From: Streptomyces misionensis
GTDB lineage: Bacteria > Actinomycetota > Actinomycetes > Streptomycetales > Streptomycetaceae
Reading direction: 5' to 3'
Assembly: GCF_900104815.1 (NCBI RefSeq)
Contig: NZ_FNTD01000004.1
Location: 7,191,001 to 7,255,000 of the forward strand
DNA: 64,000 bases
Each line of letters begins with the position of its first letter. Position 1 is the first letter of the stretch. Below, in pieces: positions 17,084 through 25,424 of the stretch. Under the pieces are notes generated by a model that saw only the letters and a program-made list of their open reading frames with translations, was not told the origin of the DNA and ran no database searches. A program made the position numbers and the translations under genes.

Positions 17084-18049
17084 TCAGGCCACCTCTCCCA
17101 GGGGTCGGGCCACGTATTCCATCGCGTCGGAGGTCATGCGCATGAAAGCGTCTTCCAGAGAGTCCTCGATCCGGGTCAACTCCAGTACGGGGGCGCCCTC
17201 GTGAGCGGCGATCAGCCCGATCTCGTCGGTGCTCGCGCCGTACACCTCGAAGCCGTCGCCCGCGGTGCCCTCCACCCGGAGCCCCTTGCGGCCGAGGGCC
17301 TGACGCAGCCGTGCGGGGTCGGCGGTGCGGACCCGCACCCGGCCGCGGCCGTGCTCCTCGGCGAACTCGGGCATGGACACATCGGCCAGCAGCCGGCCCC
17401 TGCCGATGACGACGAGGCGGTCGGCGAGCAGCGCCGTCTCCGCCATCAGATGGCTGGAGACGAACACGGCCCGGCCCTGGGCGGCGAGGTCCTTCAGGAA
17501 CGTCCGCAGCCAGCGGATGCCCTCCGGGTCCAGGCCGTTGACCGGCTCGTCGAGGATCAGCACCCGGGGGTCGCCGAGGAGGGCCGCGGCGATGCCCAGC
17601 CGCTGCCGCATGCCGAGCGAGAAGCCTCCGACACGCCGCTTGGCCGCCGGGGCGAGACCGACCTGCTCCAGCACCTCGTTCGCGCGGTGGTCCGCGATGC
17701 GGTTGGCGCGGGCCACGCACAGCAGATGGTCGCGGGCGGTGCGGGCGGGGTGCACGGCACCGGCGTCCAGGAGGGCGCCGACGTGGCGCAGCGGCTCCTT
17801 CAGTTCGGGATAGGCGTGTCCGAGGACGCGGACCCGGCCCTCCTGCGGGCGGTCGAGACCGAGGATCATCCGCATGGTGGTCGACTTGCCGGCCCCGTTC
17901 GGACCGAGGAAGCCGGTCACCAGGCCGGAGCGCACCTGGAAGCTGAGCCCGCGCACCACGGTGCGCTCGCCATACGCCTTGACCAGGCCCTGGACGTCGA
18001 TCGCGGGTGGGTCCTGGGCACCGGCCGGGGAAGTGCTGTCGCTGCTCAT
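17084..18049 (-). CDS. ABC transporter ATP-binding protein
   Basis: A 321-residue DrrA-like ATPase. It has Walker A GPNGAGKSTT near residues 49-58, signature FSLGMRQR in place of LSGGQ, Walker B VLILDEPVNGLD and the H-loop SSHLM. A C-terminal extension of about 100 residues is usual for ABC-2 export ATPases. It is the first gene of a two-gene operon with the permease. It is divergent from the sensor kinase at 18142, so the two-component system may control it. Confidence 0.94.
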   Translation of the reverse strand: MSSDSTSPAGAQDPPAIDVQGLVKAYGERTVVRGLSFQVRSGLVTGFLGPNGAGKSTTMRMILGLDRPQEGRVRVLGHAYPELKEPLRHVGALLDAGAVHPARTARDHLLCVARANRIADHRANEVLEQVGLAPAAKRRVGGFSLGMRQRLGIAAALLGDPRVLILDEPVNGLDPEGIRWLRTFLKDLAAQGRAVFVSSHLMAETALLADRLVVIGRGRLLADVSMPEFAEEHGRGRVRVRTADPARLRQALGRKGLRVEGTAGDGFEVYGASTDEIGLIAAHEGAPVLELTRIEDSLEDAFMRMTSDAMEYVARPLGEVA

Positions 18050-18141
18050 GCCACCGAGCGAACCAGCACGCCGCCGCCACCGGATCCCCCCGCGGCGGGA
18101 ACGGCGTCCCCCCTGAGAGGGAGACGGCGGGGGACGGCATC

Positions 18142-19359
18142 GTGCATCTGAAGCTCTACGCCGCCCTGACCAGGGGCGCCACCTACTCCCGCGCCCTGCA
18201 CGTGCTCATCGGCGCGGCCGTGGGACCGGTGTGCGTCCTCGTCTACCCGGGCTTCTCCCCCTCGCTGCCGAGGACCCTGGCCGCGGCCGCCGTGGTGCCG
18301 GTGCCCCTGCTGCTCCTCCTCGGCCTGGTCCCGGCGGTGCGGCACGCCGAGGGGCTCCAGGCCCGGATGATGCTGGTCCCCGCCAGCGAGGGGCAGATCG
18401 GGCTCGCCCCGGCCAGGGGGCCGGCGGCGGGCTGGCGCACCGGTGTCTGGCTGGTCGTACGCGCCTCGTGGGGGCTGCTGGTCGCCAGCGTTCTCGCCCA
18501 ACTGCTGTCCATCACCGGTACGTTGGCCACCGTGCCCGCCCTCGAACGCACCAGCACCGTGCTCGGCGTGCGGATCGAGGGCGGTCCGGAGCGCACCTGG
18601 GTGCTGGCCCTCGTACCGCCGGCCCTGCTGCTGATCGCCGGTGTCGTCATCGGCGCGGGACAGGTCCAGCTCGCCGTCGCCAAAAGGCTGTTGGGCCCCT
18701 CCACGGCCGAGCGGCTGGCCGACGCCGAGCGGCTGGCCGACGAGCTGCTCGCGCGCAACTGGCTCGCCGCGGAACTGCACGACTCGATCGGGCACGCCCT
18801 GACGGCGACCGTCCTCCAGGCCGGTGCCGCCCGCGAACTCATCGACGTGAACCGGGACTTCGCGGTCCGCGCGCTGACCTCCATCGAGGAGACCGGGCGC
18901 CGCGCCATGGACGACCTCGAACGCACCCTCGGCCATCTGAAGGAGGCGGAGCGGCCCGCGGCCCGCACGGCCCGGCCCACCCTCGCGGACATCGGCCAGC
19001 TGCTGGAGGCCAGCCGGGCGGCCGGGGCGACCGTGCGGTCCCGTACCGCCGAGGACGTCACCGCCGTGCCCGGGGTCGTCTCCCGGGAGGCCTACCGCAT
19101 CCTCCAGGAGGCGCTCACCAACGCGATGAAGCACGCGCCCGGCGCGCCCGTGGACGTCGTCCTCGACCTGACCGACGAGCACCTCGACCTCTGTGTGGCC
19201 AACACGCTCGTGCCCGGCACCCGGCGGGCGCACGGCACCGGCAAGGGGCTGCGCAGCCTGCGGGAGCGCGCCGCGCTGCTGGGCGGCCGGGCCGCGGCAC
19301 GGTCCGAGTCCGGGCGCTGGATCGTCAGCGCGCGCCTTCCCCTGCGGCTGGAGTCATGA
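18142..19359 (+). CDS. Sensor histidine kinase, NarL-partner family
   Basis: A 405-residue kinase. The N-terminal half has about four membrane helices with short loops, so sensing is probably in the membrane. The HisKA_3 region has the phosphoacceptor His213 in AELHDSIGHALT. The ATPase domain shows EALTNAMKHAPG (N box) and GTGKGLRSLRERAALLGG. The GTG start has GGGGGA 8 bases upstream. It overlaps the regulator gene by ATGA and is divergent from the ABC operon, the usual layout when a kinase controls an export pump. Confidence 0.92.
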   Translation: MHLKLYAALTRGATYSRALHVLIGAAVGPVCVLVYPGFSPSLPRTLAAAAVVPVPLLLLLGLVPAVRHAEGLQARMMLVPASEGQIGLAPARGPAAGWRTGVWLVVRASWGLLVASVLAQLLSITGTLATVPALERTSTVLGVRIEGGPERTWVLALVPPALLLIAGVVIGAGQVQLAVAKRLLGPSTAERLADAERLADELLARNWLAAELHDSIGHALTATVLQAGAARELIDVNRDFAVRALTSIEETGRRAMDDLERTLGHLKEAERPAARTARPTLADIGQLLEASRAAGATVRSRTAEDVTAVPGVVSREAYRILQEALTNAMKHAPGAPVDVVLDLTDEHLDLCVANTLVPGTRRAHGTGKGLRSLRERAALLGGRAAARSESGRWIVSARLPLRLES

Positions 19360-20015
19360 CCACGATGCCCATCTCCGTCCTGCTGGTCGACGACGAGGAA
19401 CTGGTCCGGGCCGGCATGGCCGCGATCCTCGGCAACAGCCCCGACATCACCGTGGCCGGCGAGGCTTCCGACGGCTCCGAGGTGATCGGCCTGGTGCGCC
19501 GGCTGCGCCCGGACGTGGTCGTGATGGACGTCCGGATGCCCCGGGTCGACGGCATCACGGCGACCCGCGATCTGCTGGCCGCCGTCCCGGAACCGCCCCG
19601 GGTCCTGGTGATCACCACGTTCGAGCACGACGACTACGTCTACGAGGCCCTCAAGGAGGGAGCGTCGGGTTTCCTGCTCAAACGCTCCCGGCCGGCCGAG
19701 ATCGTCCAGGCCGTGCGCACCGTGGCCACCGGGGACTCGGTGCTCTTCCCCGCCGCCCTGCGCACCCTGGTCTCCGGGCGCCGCAGGCCCGGCTCCGGCG
19801 ACGCCCTGGCCCGTGCCCAGCTCACCGCGCGGGAGGCACAGGTGCTGCGGCTGATGGCGCGGGGCATGTCCAACACGGAGATCGCGGAGGAACTGTTCCT
19901 GGGGGTGCAGACCGTGAAGACCCATGTCAGCAGCACCCTGGCCAAGCTGGGCGCGCGCGACCGCACCCAGGCGGTGGTGATCGCCTACGAGTCCGGGTTC
20001 ATCGAACCGCGGTGA
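19356..20015 (+). CDS. NarL/FixJ family response regulator
   Basis: A 219-residue regulator. The receiver domain (1-125) has the acidic pair in VDDEE, phosphoacceptor Asp58 in VVVMDVRMPR, and Lys in FLLKRS. The C-terminal LuxR-type helix-turn-helix (about 155-215) includes LTAREAQVLRLMARGMSNTE. It is translated from an ATG overlapping the kinase stop. Likely targets are the divergent ABC operon and possibly the cluster. It ends 8 bases from the convergent next gene, with no obvious terminator between. Confidence 0.94.
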   Translation: MTTMPISVLLVDDEELVRAGMAAILGNSPDITVAGEASDGSEVIGLVRRLRPDVVVMDVRMPRVDGITATRDLLAAVPEPPRVLVITTFEHDDYVYEALKEGASGFLLKRSRPAEIVQAVRTVATGDSVLFPAALRTLVSGRRRPGSGDALARAQLTAREAQVLRLMARGMSNTEIAEELFLGVQTVKTHVSSTLAKLGARDRTQAVVIAYESGFIEPR

Positions 20016-20023
20016 GCGGCCGG

Positions 20024-21067
20024 TCAGCCGGTGATCTCCTTCAGCCGGGCCACCACGGACGCCTCGCTCTCGCCGTCCTGCGGCACCGGCACGATCTGGA
20101 GGTGGGTCACGCCCGCCTCGCGGTACGCGGCCAGCCGGTCCCGTACATAGCCTTCCGGGCCGCAGATCGTGGTGGCCTCCAGGAGCGCGTCCGGGACGGC
20201 GGCCGCGGCCCCCGTCCGGTCGCCCGCCCGGAACAGCCGCTGGATGGCCTGCGCCTCCTTCGCGTAGCCGTAGCGGGCGACCAGGTCGTGGTAGTAGTTG
20301 TGGCCGGGGGCGCCCATGCCCCCTATGAACAGGGCGAGTTGGCCGCGGGCCAGCTCCCGCGCGCGGGCGGCGTCCGGGCCGATGGCGAGCAGTCCGCCGG
20401 CCGAGACCCGCAGCGGGCCGAGCCGCGGGTCGCGGGCGGCCGCGCCGGCCCGGAGTGCCGGCCCCCACACCTGGTCGCACCACTCGGGCACGAAGAACAT
20501 CGGCAGCCAGCCGTCCGCGGTCTCGGCCACCATCCGGACGTTCTTCGGGCCGAGCGCGGCGACCCACACCGGGACCGACGGACGTACCGGCGGCGTGAGC
20601 AGCCGCATCGGGATGCCGAGGCCGCTGCCCTGCCCCTCGGGCAGCGGCAGCCGCACGGACGCGCCCTCGTAGCTCACGGGCTTGTCCCGCTTCCAGAACG
20701 CCCGCATGACCTCGATCGTCTCGCGGGTGCGGGTGACCGGGGCGGTGAACGGCACCCCGTGCAGGCCCTCGACGACCTGCGGGCCGGAGGAGCCGAGCCC
20801 GAGGTGGCAGCGGCCGCCCGAAAGCGCGTCGACACCGGCGGCGGTCATGGCCAGCAGCGCCGGGGTGCGGCTGTACACCGACAGGATGCCGGAGCCGATC
20901 TCCAGCCGCTCCGTGCGGGCGGCGAGGAAACCCATGAAGCTGGGCGCGTCGTAGCCGTACGCCTCGGGCACCCAGACGAGATCGAGCCCCGCCCGTTCGA
21001 GTTCGGCGACCTGCGCCGCGGCGCCCACGATGTCGCCGTCGTACTTGAGCTGCATGGAGATCTTCAC
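20024..21067 (-). CDS. LLM-class F420-dependent oxidoreductase
   Basis: A 347-residue luciferase-like barrel. It shows GLDLVWVPEAYGYDA, RLEIGSGILSVYSRTP, GGRCHLGLGSSGPQVVEG and a late PEGYVRDRLAAYREAG, close to the F420-dependent Mer/TIGR03559-like group. It starts at GTG 21067. It lies 33 bases behind the acyl ligase gene on the same strand, so the two are probably co-transcribed. It may reduce or oxidise an acyl or prenyl intermediate of the cluster. Substrate unknown. Confidence 0.8.
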   Translation of the reverse strand: MKISMQLKYDGDIVGAAAQVAELERAGLDLVWVPEAYGYDAPSFMGFLAARTERLEIGSGILSVYSRTPALLAMTAAGVDALSGGRCHLGLGSSGPQVVEGLHGVPFTAPVTRTRETIEVMRAFWKRDKPVSYEGASVRLPLPEGQGSGLGIPMRLLTPPVRPSVPVWVAALGPKNVRMVAETADGWLPMFFVPEWCDQVWGPALRAGAAARDPRLGPLRVSAGGLLAIGPDAARARELARGQLALFIGGMGAPGHNYYHDLVARYGYAKEAQAIQRLFRAGDRTGAAAAVPDALLEATTICGPEGYVRDRLAAYREAGVTHLQIVPVPQDGESEASVVARLKEITG

Positions 21068-21100
21068 GGGAGGGACTCCGATCGGAAGGAGGGGCGCGGG

Positions 21101-22765
21101 TCAGCGGGTGCGGGGGGCCGGGGTGTCCAGGCGGGTCAGGGCGCCCTGGGCGATCAGCTCGCGCACCCGGAACTTCCGGACCTTCCCGGAGGCGGTCAGC
21201 GGCAGCGCGTCCGCGGTGAACCACTGGGTGGGGACCGTGTGCGGCGACAGCCGTTCCCGGCAGCGTTCGACGAGGAAATCCGGGTCGGGCAGCGCCTGTT
21301 CGCCCGGCGAGGGCAGCAGCACGGCGGCGACGACCTCGCCCCACAGGTCGTCCGGCACGCCCACGACGACGGCGTCGCGCACCCCGGGCAGCGTGCTGAG
21401 GAAGGTCTCGACGGGACCGGGGGCGATGTTCTCGCCGCCGCGGATCACGAGGTCGCCGAGCCGGCCCTCGATGCGCAGGGCACCGGTGGCGTCCATCGAG
21501 CCGAGGTCGCCGGTGCGCACCCAGCCGTCCGCGTCCACCTTGCGCGCGGTGGCTGCGGGATCGCCGTAGTAGGCAAGGAGTTGCTGGTAGCCGCGGGCGC
21601 AGATCTCGCCCACGACGCCGAGCGGCTGGACGCGTCCGGTGTCCGGGTCGACGATCTTGCAGGAGGCGTGCGGCAGCGGCCGACCGACGGTGCTGGTCTT
21701 CTCCTCGGCGGTGTCGCCGGGCCGGGTCAGGGTGAGCACGGAGGCGAGCTCCGTCTGCCCGTAGAGGTTGAAGACGGTGGTGGAGAACAGCTCCTCGGTC
21801 TCCCTGATGAGCTGGGCGCGCACCGGGGCGGCGCCGGTGAGGACCGCCGACAGCCGGACGGGTGCGCCGGCGGCGGCCCGCGCGGCGTTGCCCAGCGCGG
21901 TGAGGATGGTCGGCACGCTGGTCAGCACCGCGCCGGGGGAGCGGCGCAGCACCTCCAGGAGGACCGCGGGCTCGAACCGCTCCAGCAGGGTGAAGGTGCC
22001 CCCGCACCACAGCGGGCCCAGGCAGGAGATGACCGCTCCGGCGGTGTGGAACATCGGCAGCGGCGAGACCACCGTCGCGCCGTCTCGGACACCGAGGCCC
22101 TCGAAGGTCAGCCGGGCGACGTTCACCACCGACCGGTGGGACAGCAGGACGGCCTTCGGAGCACCGGTGGTACCCGAGGTGAACTGGATCTGCGCGGGCA
22201 CGCCGGCCGCGACGATTTCCTCCCGGGAGGGCAGCGGCGCGCTCCCGCGCAGCGCTCCCGGCTCGCTCAGCGACAGGACGTGCCGCAGCCCGGGCAGACC
22301 GGCCGCGACGGTGCGGGCCACCTCGGCCATGTCGTAGTCGCGGCTGCGGTCCGCGTGCAGCAGCAGCTGCGCCTCGGAGGTGCGCAGGGCGTGGTCCAAC
22401 TCCTCCGCGCGCAGGGCGGGGTTGAGGGTCACCAGGGTCACTCCGGCCAGCGCGGCCGCGTACTCGATCACCGGCCACTCCGGCACGTTCGGCGCCCACA
22501 GGGCCACCCGGGCGCCGAGACCGACGCGTTCGCGCAGTCCGGCGGCGACGCCCTCGGCCTCGGCGAGCAGCTGGGCGTAGGTCCAGCGGCGAGGTGTCCC
22601 GCCGCCCTGCGGGACCGACTCCAGGGCGATGCGGTCCGGCCGCTCGGCGGCCACCTCGCGCAGCAGGGAGCCGACGGTGTGGGAGGAGAGCGGGACGGTG
22701 GTGTCCGCCGGCCGGAGCGACTCGAGGAGCGCGCGGTCGGCCGGTGGTGCGGTGATGGTGCGCAT
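21101..22765 (-). CDS. AMP-dependent acyl-CoA/ACP ligase
   Basis: A 554-residue ANL-family ligase. It has the AMP-binding loop QFTSGTTGAPKAV, YGQTE, GWVRTGDLG, and the C-terminal lysine region ALPLTASGKVRKF, in normal order and length for a free acyl-CoA synthetase. It should adenylate a carboxylic acid and pass it to CoA or a carrier. No carrier-protein gene is nearby, so CoA is the likelier acceptor. The ATG at 22765 has GGAGAG 8 bases before it. It is divergent from the racemase/dehydrogenase pair, and its likely role is activation of the acyl starter of the peptide. Confidence 0.9.
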   Translation of the reverse strand: MRTITAPPADRALLESLRPADTTVPLSSHTVGSLLREVAAERPDRIALESVPQGGGTPRRWTYAQLLAEAEGVAAGLRERVGLGARVALWAPNVPEWPVIEYAAALAGVTLVTLNPALRAEELDHALRTSEAQLLLHADRSRDYDMAEVARTVAAGLPGLRHVLSLSEPGALRGSAPLPSREEIVAAGVPAQIQFTSGTTGAPKAVLLSHRSVVNVARLTFEGLGVRDGATVVSPLPMFHTAGAVISCLGPLWCGGTFTLLERFEPAVLLEVLRRSPGAVLTSVPTILTALGNAARAAAGAPVRLSAVLTGAAPVRAQLIRETEELFSTTVFNLYGQTELASVLTLTRPGDTAEEKTSTVGRPLPHASCKIVDPDTGRVQPLGVVGEICARGYQQLLAYYGDPAATARKVDADGWVRTGDLGSMDATGALRIEGRLGDLVIRGGENIAPGPVETFLSTLPGVRDAVVVGVPDDLWGEVVAAVLLPSPGEQALPDPDFLVERCRERLSPHTVPTQWFTADALPLTASGKVRKFRVRELIAQGALTRLDTPAPRTR

Positions 22766-22904
22766 GGGCGGGGCTCTCCTCGACGGGTGTGGACGGCGCT
22801 TGTCGGTGCCGTACCGAGCCAAGCCGGAGTGCGCCGGGAGCGGATCCCCCGGCGGCTGGAAGCGGCTCCCTCCCGGGAGGGAGCCGGTGGGCGGAGGCAG
22901 CTCG

Positions 22905-22933
22905 CGTCCAGTTCACGTCCAGTTCCCGTCCAG
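22905..22933 (+). promoter_or_regulatory. Triple SARP-type operator
   Basis: The heptamer CGTCCAG occurs exactly three times, at 22905, 22916 and 22927, with 4-bp spacers TTCA and TTCC. This 7+4 layout, 11 bp per turn, is the classic SARP recognition pattern. The last copy lies where the -35 box of the promoter with -10 TAGCGT (22955-22960) would be. It reads towards the racemase and dehydrogenase genes. Confidence 0.72.
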
Positions 22934-22954
22934 GGACCGGCCGCGGCGCGCCGG

Positions 22955-22960
22955 TAGCGT
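22955..22960 (+). promoter_or_regulatory. Probable -10 box for racemase/dehydrogenase operon
   Basis: TAGCGT fits TANNNT and has no good -35 hexamer, as expected for an activator-dependent promoter. It lies 21 bp after the third CGTCCAG repeat and about 50 bp before the start codon at 23009. Confidence 0.45.
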
Positions 22961-23008
22961 GCACCACCGCGTGCGCCCTCGGTGGGCGCGCGGCGAAGGG
23001 GAGGTGCG

Positions 23009-24193
23009 ATGGGCGGGGACGCGACGGCGGACCGGGGGCCCGCGATGGCCGGGCTGCGGATCCTCGATCTTTCGAGGCTGCTGCCGGGCGGGTTCGCCAC
23101 GGTGCTGATGGCCGACCTCGGCGCCGATGTGATCAAGGTGGAGAGTCCCGACGGCGGTGACTACGGGCGGCTGGTCGATCCCGAGACGTTCGCGGCGCTG
23201 AACCGCAACAAGCGGTCGGTCGTCCTCGATCTGCGGGACGAGGCCGGGCGCGAGACGCTGCTGCGGCTGGTGGAGCGCTGCGACGCGGTCGTGGAGAGCC
23301 ACCGGCCCGGTGTGCTGTCGGGCATGGGGCTCGGCTACGAGCGGCTGCGGGCGGCGAACCCGCGGGTGGTGCTCTGTTCGATCACCGGCTTCGGGCAGAC
23401 CGGCCCCTACGCCGGCCGGCCCGGCCACGACCTCAACTTCCTGGCGCTTTCCGGTTTCTTCGCCGTCCCCCACCGCCCGGGGCGGTCCGTCGACCGGGTC
23501 GGGGTGCGGGTGGCCGACCTCGCGGGCGCGATGTACGCGGCGCTGTCGCTCACGGTGGCGGTCGCCGCGGCCCGGGAGTCCGGCGAGGGCCAGCACCTGG
23601 ACGTGTCGCTGCACGAGGCGGCGGCCGGCTGGGCGGGACCGCTCGCCCTGCCCCTGCTGGGGCTGGCCGACCCCGCCGACAGCCCGTTGGTCACCGGTGA
23701 CAACGACCTGTTCACCGTGGCCGACGGCGGGCGGATCGCCCTGGCGACCTTCGAGGACAAGTTCTGGCTGGTGTTCCGCGAGGCGTTCGCCGGCGAGTTC
23801 CCCGAGCTCGACGACGACCGGTACGACCGCCGCGCCGACCGCACCCGGGACCGCACCCGGGTCGCGGAACTCCTGCGGGACGTGTTCGCCCGCCGGGACC
23901 TCGCCTGGTGGTGCGCCCGGCTGGCCCCGCTGGACCTTCCGTGGGCGCCGGTGTACGAGACGCCCGGGGAGTTCCTCGCGGACGAGCACGTCGTGGCCCG
24001 CGACCTGGTGGGCGTCCTGCCGGGCTCGCCGCACGCGGAGCCGCGCCGGCAGGTGCGGTTCCCGGTGCGCTTCGGCGCCGGCCTCGACTCGCTGCGCCGC
24101 GCCGCCCCGGCGCACGGCGAGCACACCGCCGAGATCCTCGGCGAACTGGACCAACAACGCGAACGCGAACGCGAACAGGAGCCGAAGCGATGA
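23009..24193 (+). CDS. CoA-transferase family III protein, alpha-methylacyl-CoA racemase-like
   Basis: A 394-residue CaiB/BaiF (family III) protein. Formyl-CoA-transferase types use an Asp nucleophile; here the central motif is GHDLNFLALSG with His140, and RVADLAGAM with Asp170. These match by memory the His/Asp pair of mycobacterial and human alpha-methylacyl-CoA racemase. It would then flip the 2-methyl centre of a branched acyl-CoA so that it can be dehydrogenated. The start has AGGGGAGGT just before the ATG. It overlaps the next gene by ATGA and is led by the triple repeat operator. Confidence 0.78.
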   Translation: MGGDATADRGPAMAGLRILDLSRLLPGGFATVLMADLGADVIKVESPDGGDYGRLVDPETFAALNRNKRSVVLDLRDEAGRETLLRLVERCDAVVESHRPGVLSGMGLGYERLRAANPRVVLCSITGFGQTGPYAGRPGHDLNFLALSGFFAVPHRPGRSVDRVGVRVADLAGAMYAALSLTVAVAAARESGEGQHLDVSLHEAAAGWAGPLALPLLGLADPADSPLVTGDNDLFTVADGGRIALATFEDKFWLVFREAFAGEFPELDDDRYDRRADRTRDRTRVAELLRDVFARRDLAWWCARLAPLDLPWAPVYETPGEFLADEHVVARDLVGVLPGSPHAEPRRQVRFPVRFGAGLDSLRRAAPAHGEHTAEILGELDQQREREREQEPKR

Positions 24194-25359
24194 GCGACGT
24201 CCGCGACCGGGCCGCGAGCGGCTTCGCCGAGACCACGGAGCGGCGGGCGCTGCGCGAGGCCGTCGCCGCCTTCGCCCGGGGCCGGGGCGCCGGTGCCGCG
24301 GCCCCGCGCGACTCCGAGCAACTGTGGGACGAGGCGGGGAAGTTGGGCTACCTCGGGGTCAATCTGCCCGAGGAGTACGGCGGCGGGGGACAGGGCATCA
24401 CCGAGCTGTCCATCGTCCTGGAGGAACTGGGCGCCGCGGGCAGCCCGTTGCTCATGCTGGTGGTCTCGCCCGCCATCTGCGGAACGGTCATCAGCCGCTT
24501 CGGCACCGAGCGGCAGAAGCGCCGGCTGCTGCCGGGGCTCGCCGCCGGGACCGCCCGGATGGCGTTCGGCATCACCGAGCCGGACGCGGGCTCGAACTCC
24601 CACCGGCTGACCACCACGGCCCGCCGCGACGGCACGGACTGGCTGCTGACCGGCCGCAAGGTGTTCGTCTCCGGCGTGGACGAGGCCGACGCGACCCTGG
24701 TCGTCGCCCGGCGCGCGGACGAGCGCACCGGCCGGCTCAAGCCGTGCCTGTTCGTCGTCCCGCGCACGGCCCCGGGCTTCGAGTTCCGGGAGATCGAGAT
24801 GGAACTCAGCGCGCCTGAACGGCAGTTCCAGCTGTTCCTGGACGAGGTGCGGCTGCCGGCCGACGCGCTCGTCGGCGACGAGGAAGCGGGCCTCGAGCAG
24901 CTGTTCGCGGGCCTGAACCCCGAGCGGATCATGATGGCCGCGTTCGCGGTGGGCATGGGCCGGTACGCCCTGGCCAAGGCGGTCGACTACGCCCGTACCC
25001 GCCAGGTGTGGTCGGCGCCGATCGGCGCGCACCAGGCGGTGGCGCACCCGCTGGCCGAGGTCCACATCGAACTGGAACTCGCCCGGCTGATGACCCGCAA
25101 GGCGGCCGAACTCTACGACGGCGGCGACGACCTGGCCGCGGGCGAAGCCGCGAACATGGCGAAGTACGCCGCCGCCGAGGCGGGCGCCCGCGCCGTCGAC
25201 CGGGCGATCCACACCCTGGGCGGCAACGGGCTCACCGCCGAGTACGGGCTCGCCTCGCTGCTGGGTCTCTCCCGGGTGGCGCGGATCGCCCCGGTCAGCC
25301 GGGAGATGATCCTCAACTTCGTCTCCCACCACACGCTCGGGCTGCCCAAGTCCTACTGA
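24190..25359 (+). CDS. Acyl-CoA dehydrogenase
   Basis: A 389-residue FAD-dependent acyl-CoA dehydrogenase with the three-part fold: N-terminal helices with LGYLGVNLPEEYGG, the beta domain with AFGITEPDAGSNSHRLTT (FAD/substrate segment), and a C-terminal helical domain with HTLGGNGLTAEYG. It would introduce an alpha,beta double bond into an acyl-CoA. Start and stop overlaps couple it to the racemase-like gene, which fits oxidation of a methyl-branched acyl chain. It ends at a strong terminator shared with the convergent sbnB. Confidence 0.93.
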   Translation: MSDVRDRAASGFAETTERRALREAVAAFARGRGAGAAAPRDSEQLWDEAGKLGYLGVNLPEEYGGGGQGITELSIVLEELGAAGSPLLMLVVSPAICGTVISRFGTERQKRRLLPGLAAGTARMAFGITEPDAGSNSHRLTTTARRDGTDWLLTGRKVFVSGVDEADATLVVARRADERTGRLKPCLFVVPRTAPGFEFREIEMELSAPERQFQLFLDEVRLPADALVGDEEAGLEQLFAGLNPERIMMAAFAVGMGRYALAKAVDYARTRQVWSAPIGAHQAVAHPLAEVHIELELARLMTRKAAELYDGGDDLAAGEAANMAKYAAAEAGARAVDRAIHTLGGNGLTAEYGLASLLGLSRVARIAPVSREMILNFVSHHTLGLPKSY

Positions 25360-25377
25360 TCCACCGGTCTCCAGCGC

Positions 25378-25408
25378 GACGAGGCCCCGCGATCCGCGGG
25401 GCCTCGTC
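25378..25408. terminator. Bidirectional terminator
   Basis: A perfect 14-bp stem (GACGAGGCCCCGCG / CGCGGGGCCTCGTC) with loop ATC between the convergent dehydrogenase and sbnB genes. Confidence 0.85.
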
Positions 25409-25424
25409 GTCGTGCGGGCGGGGG

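Noticed and set aside
21101..22765. Stand-alone amino acid A domain for the A-less module
   Set aside because: Core motifs and position beside racemase and dehydrogenase fit an acyl-CoA synthetase, and the NRPS-type A4/A5 segments are absent.
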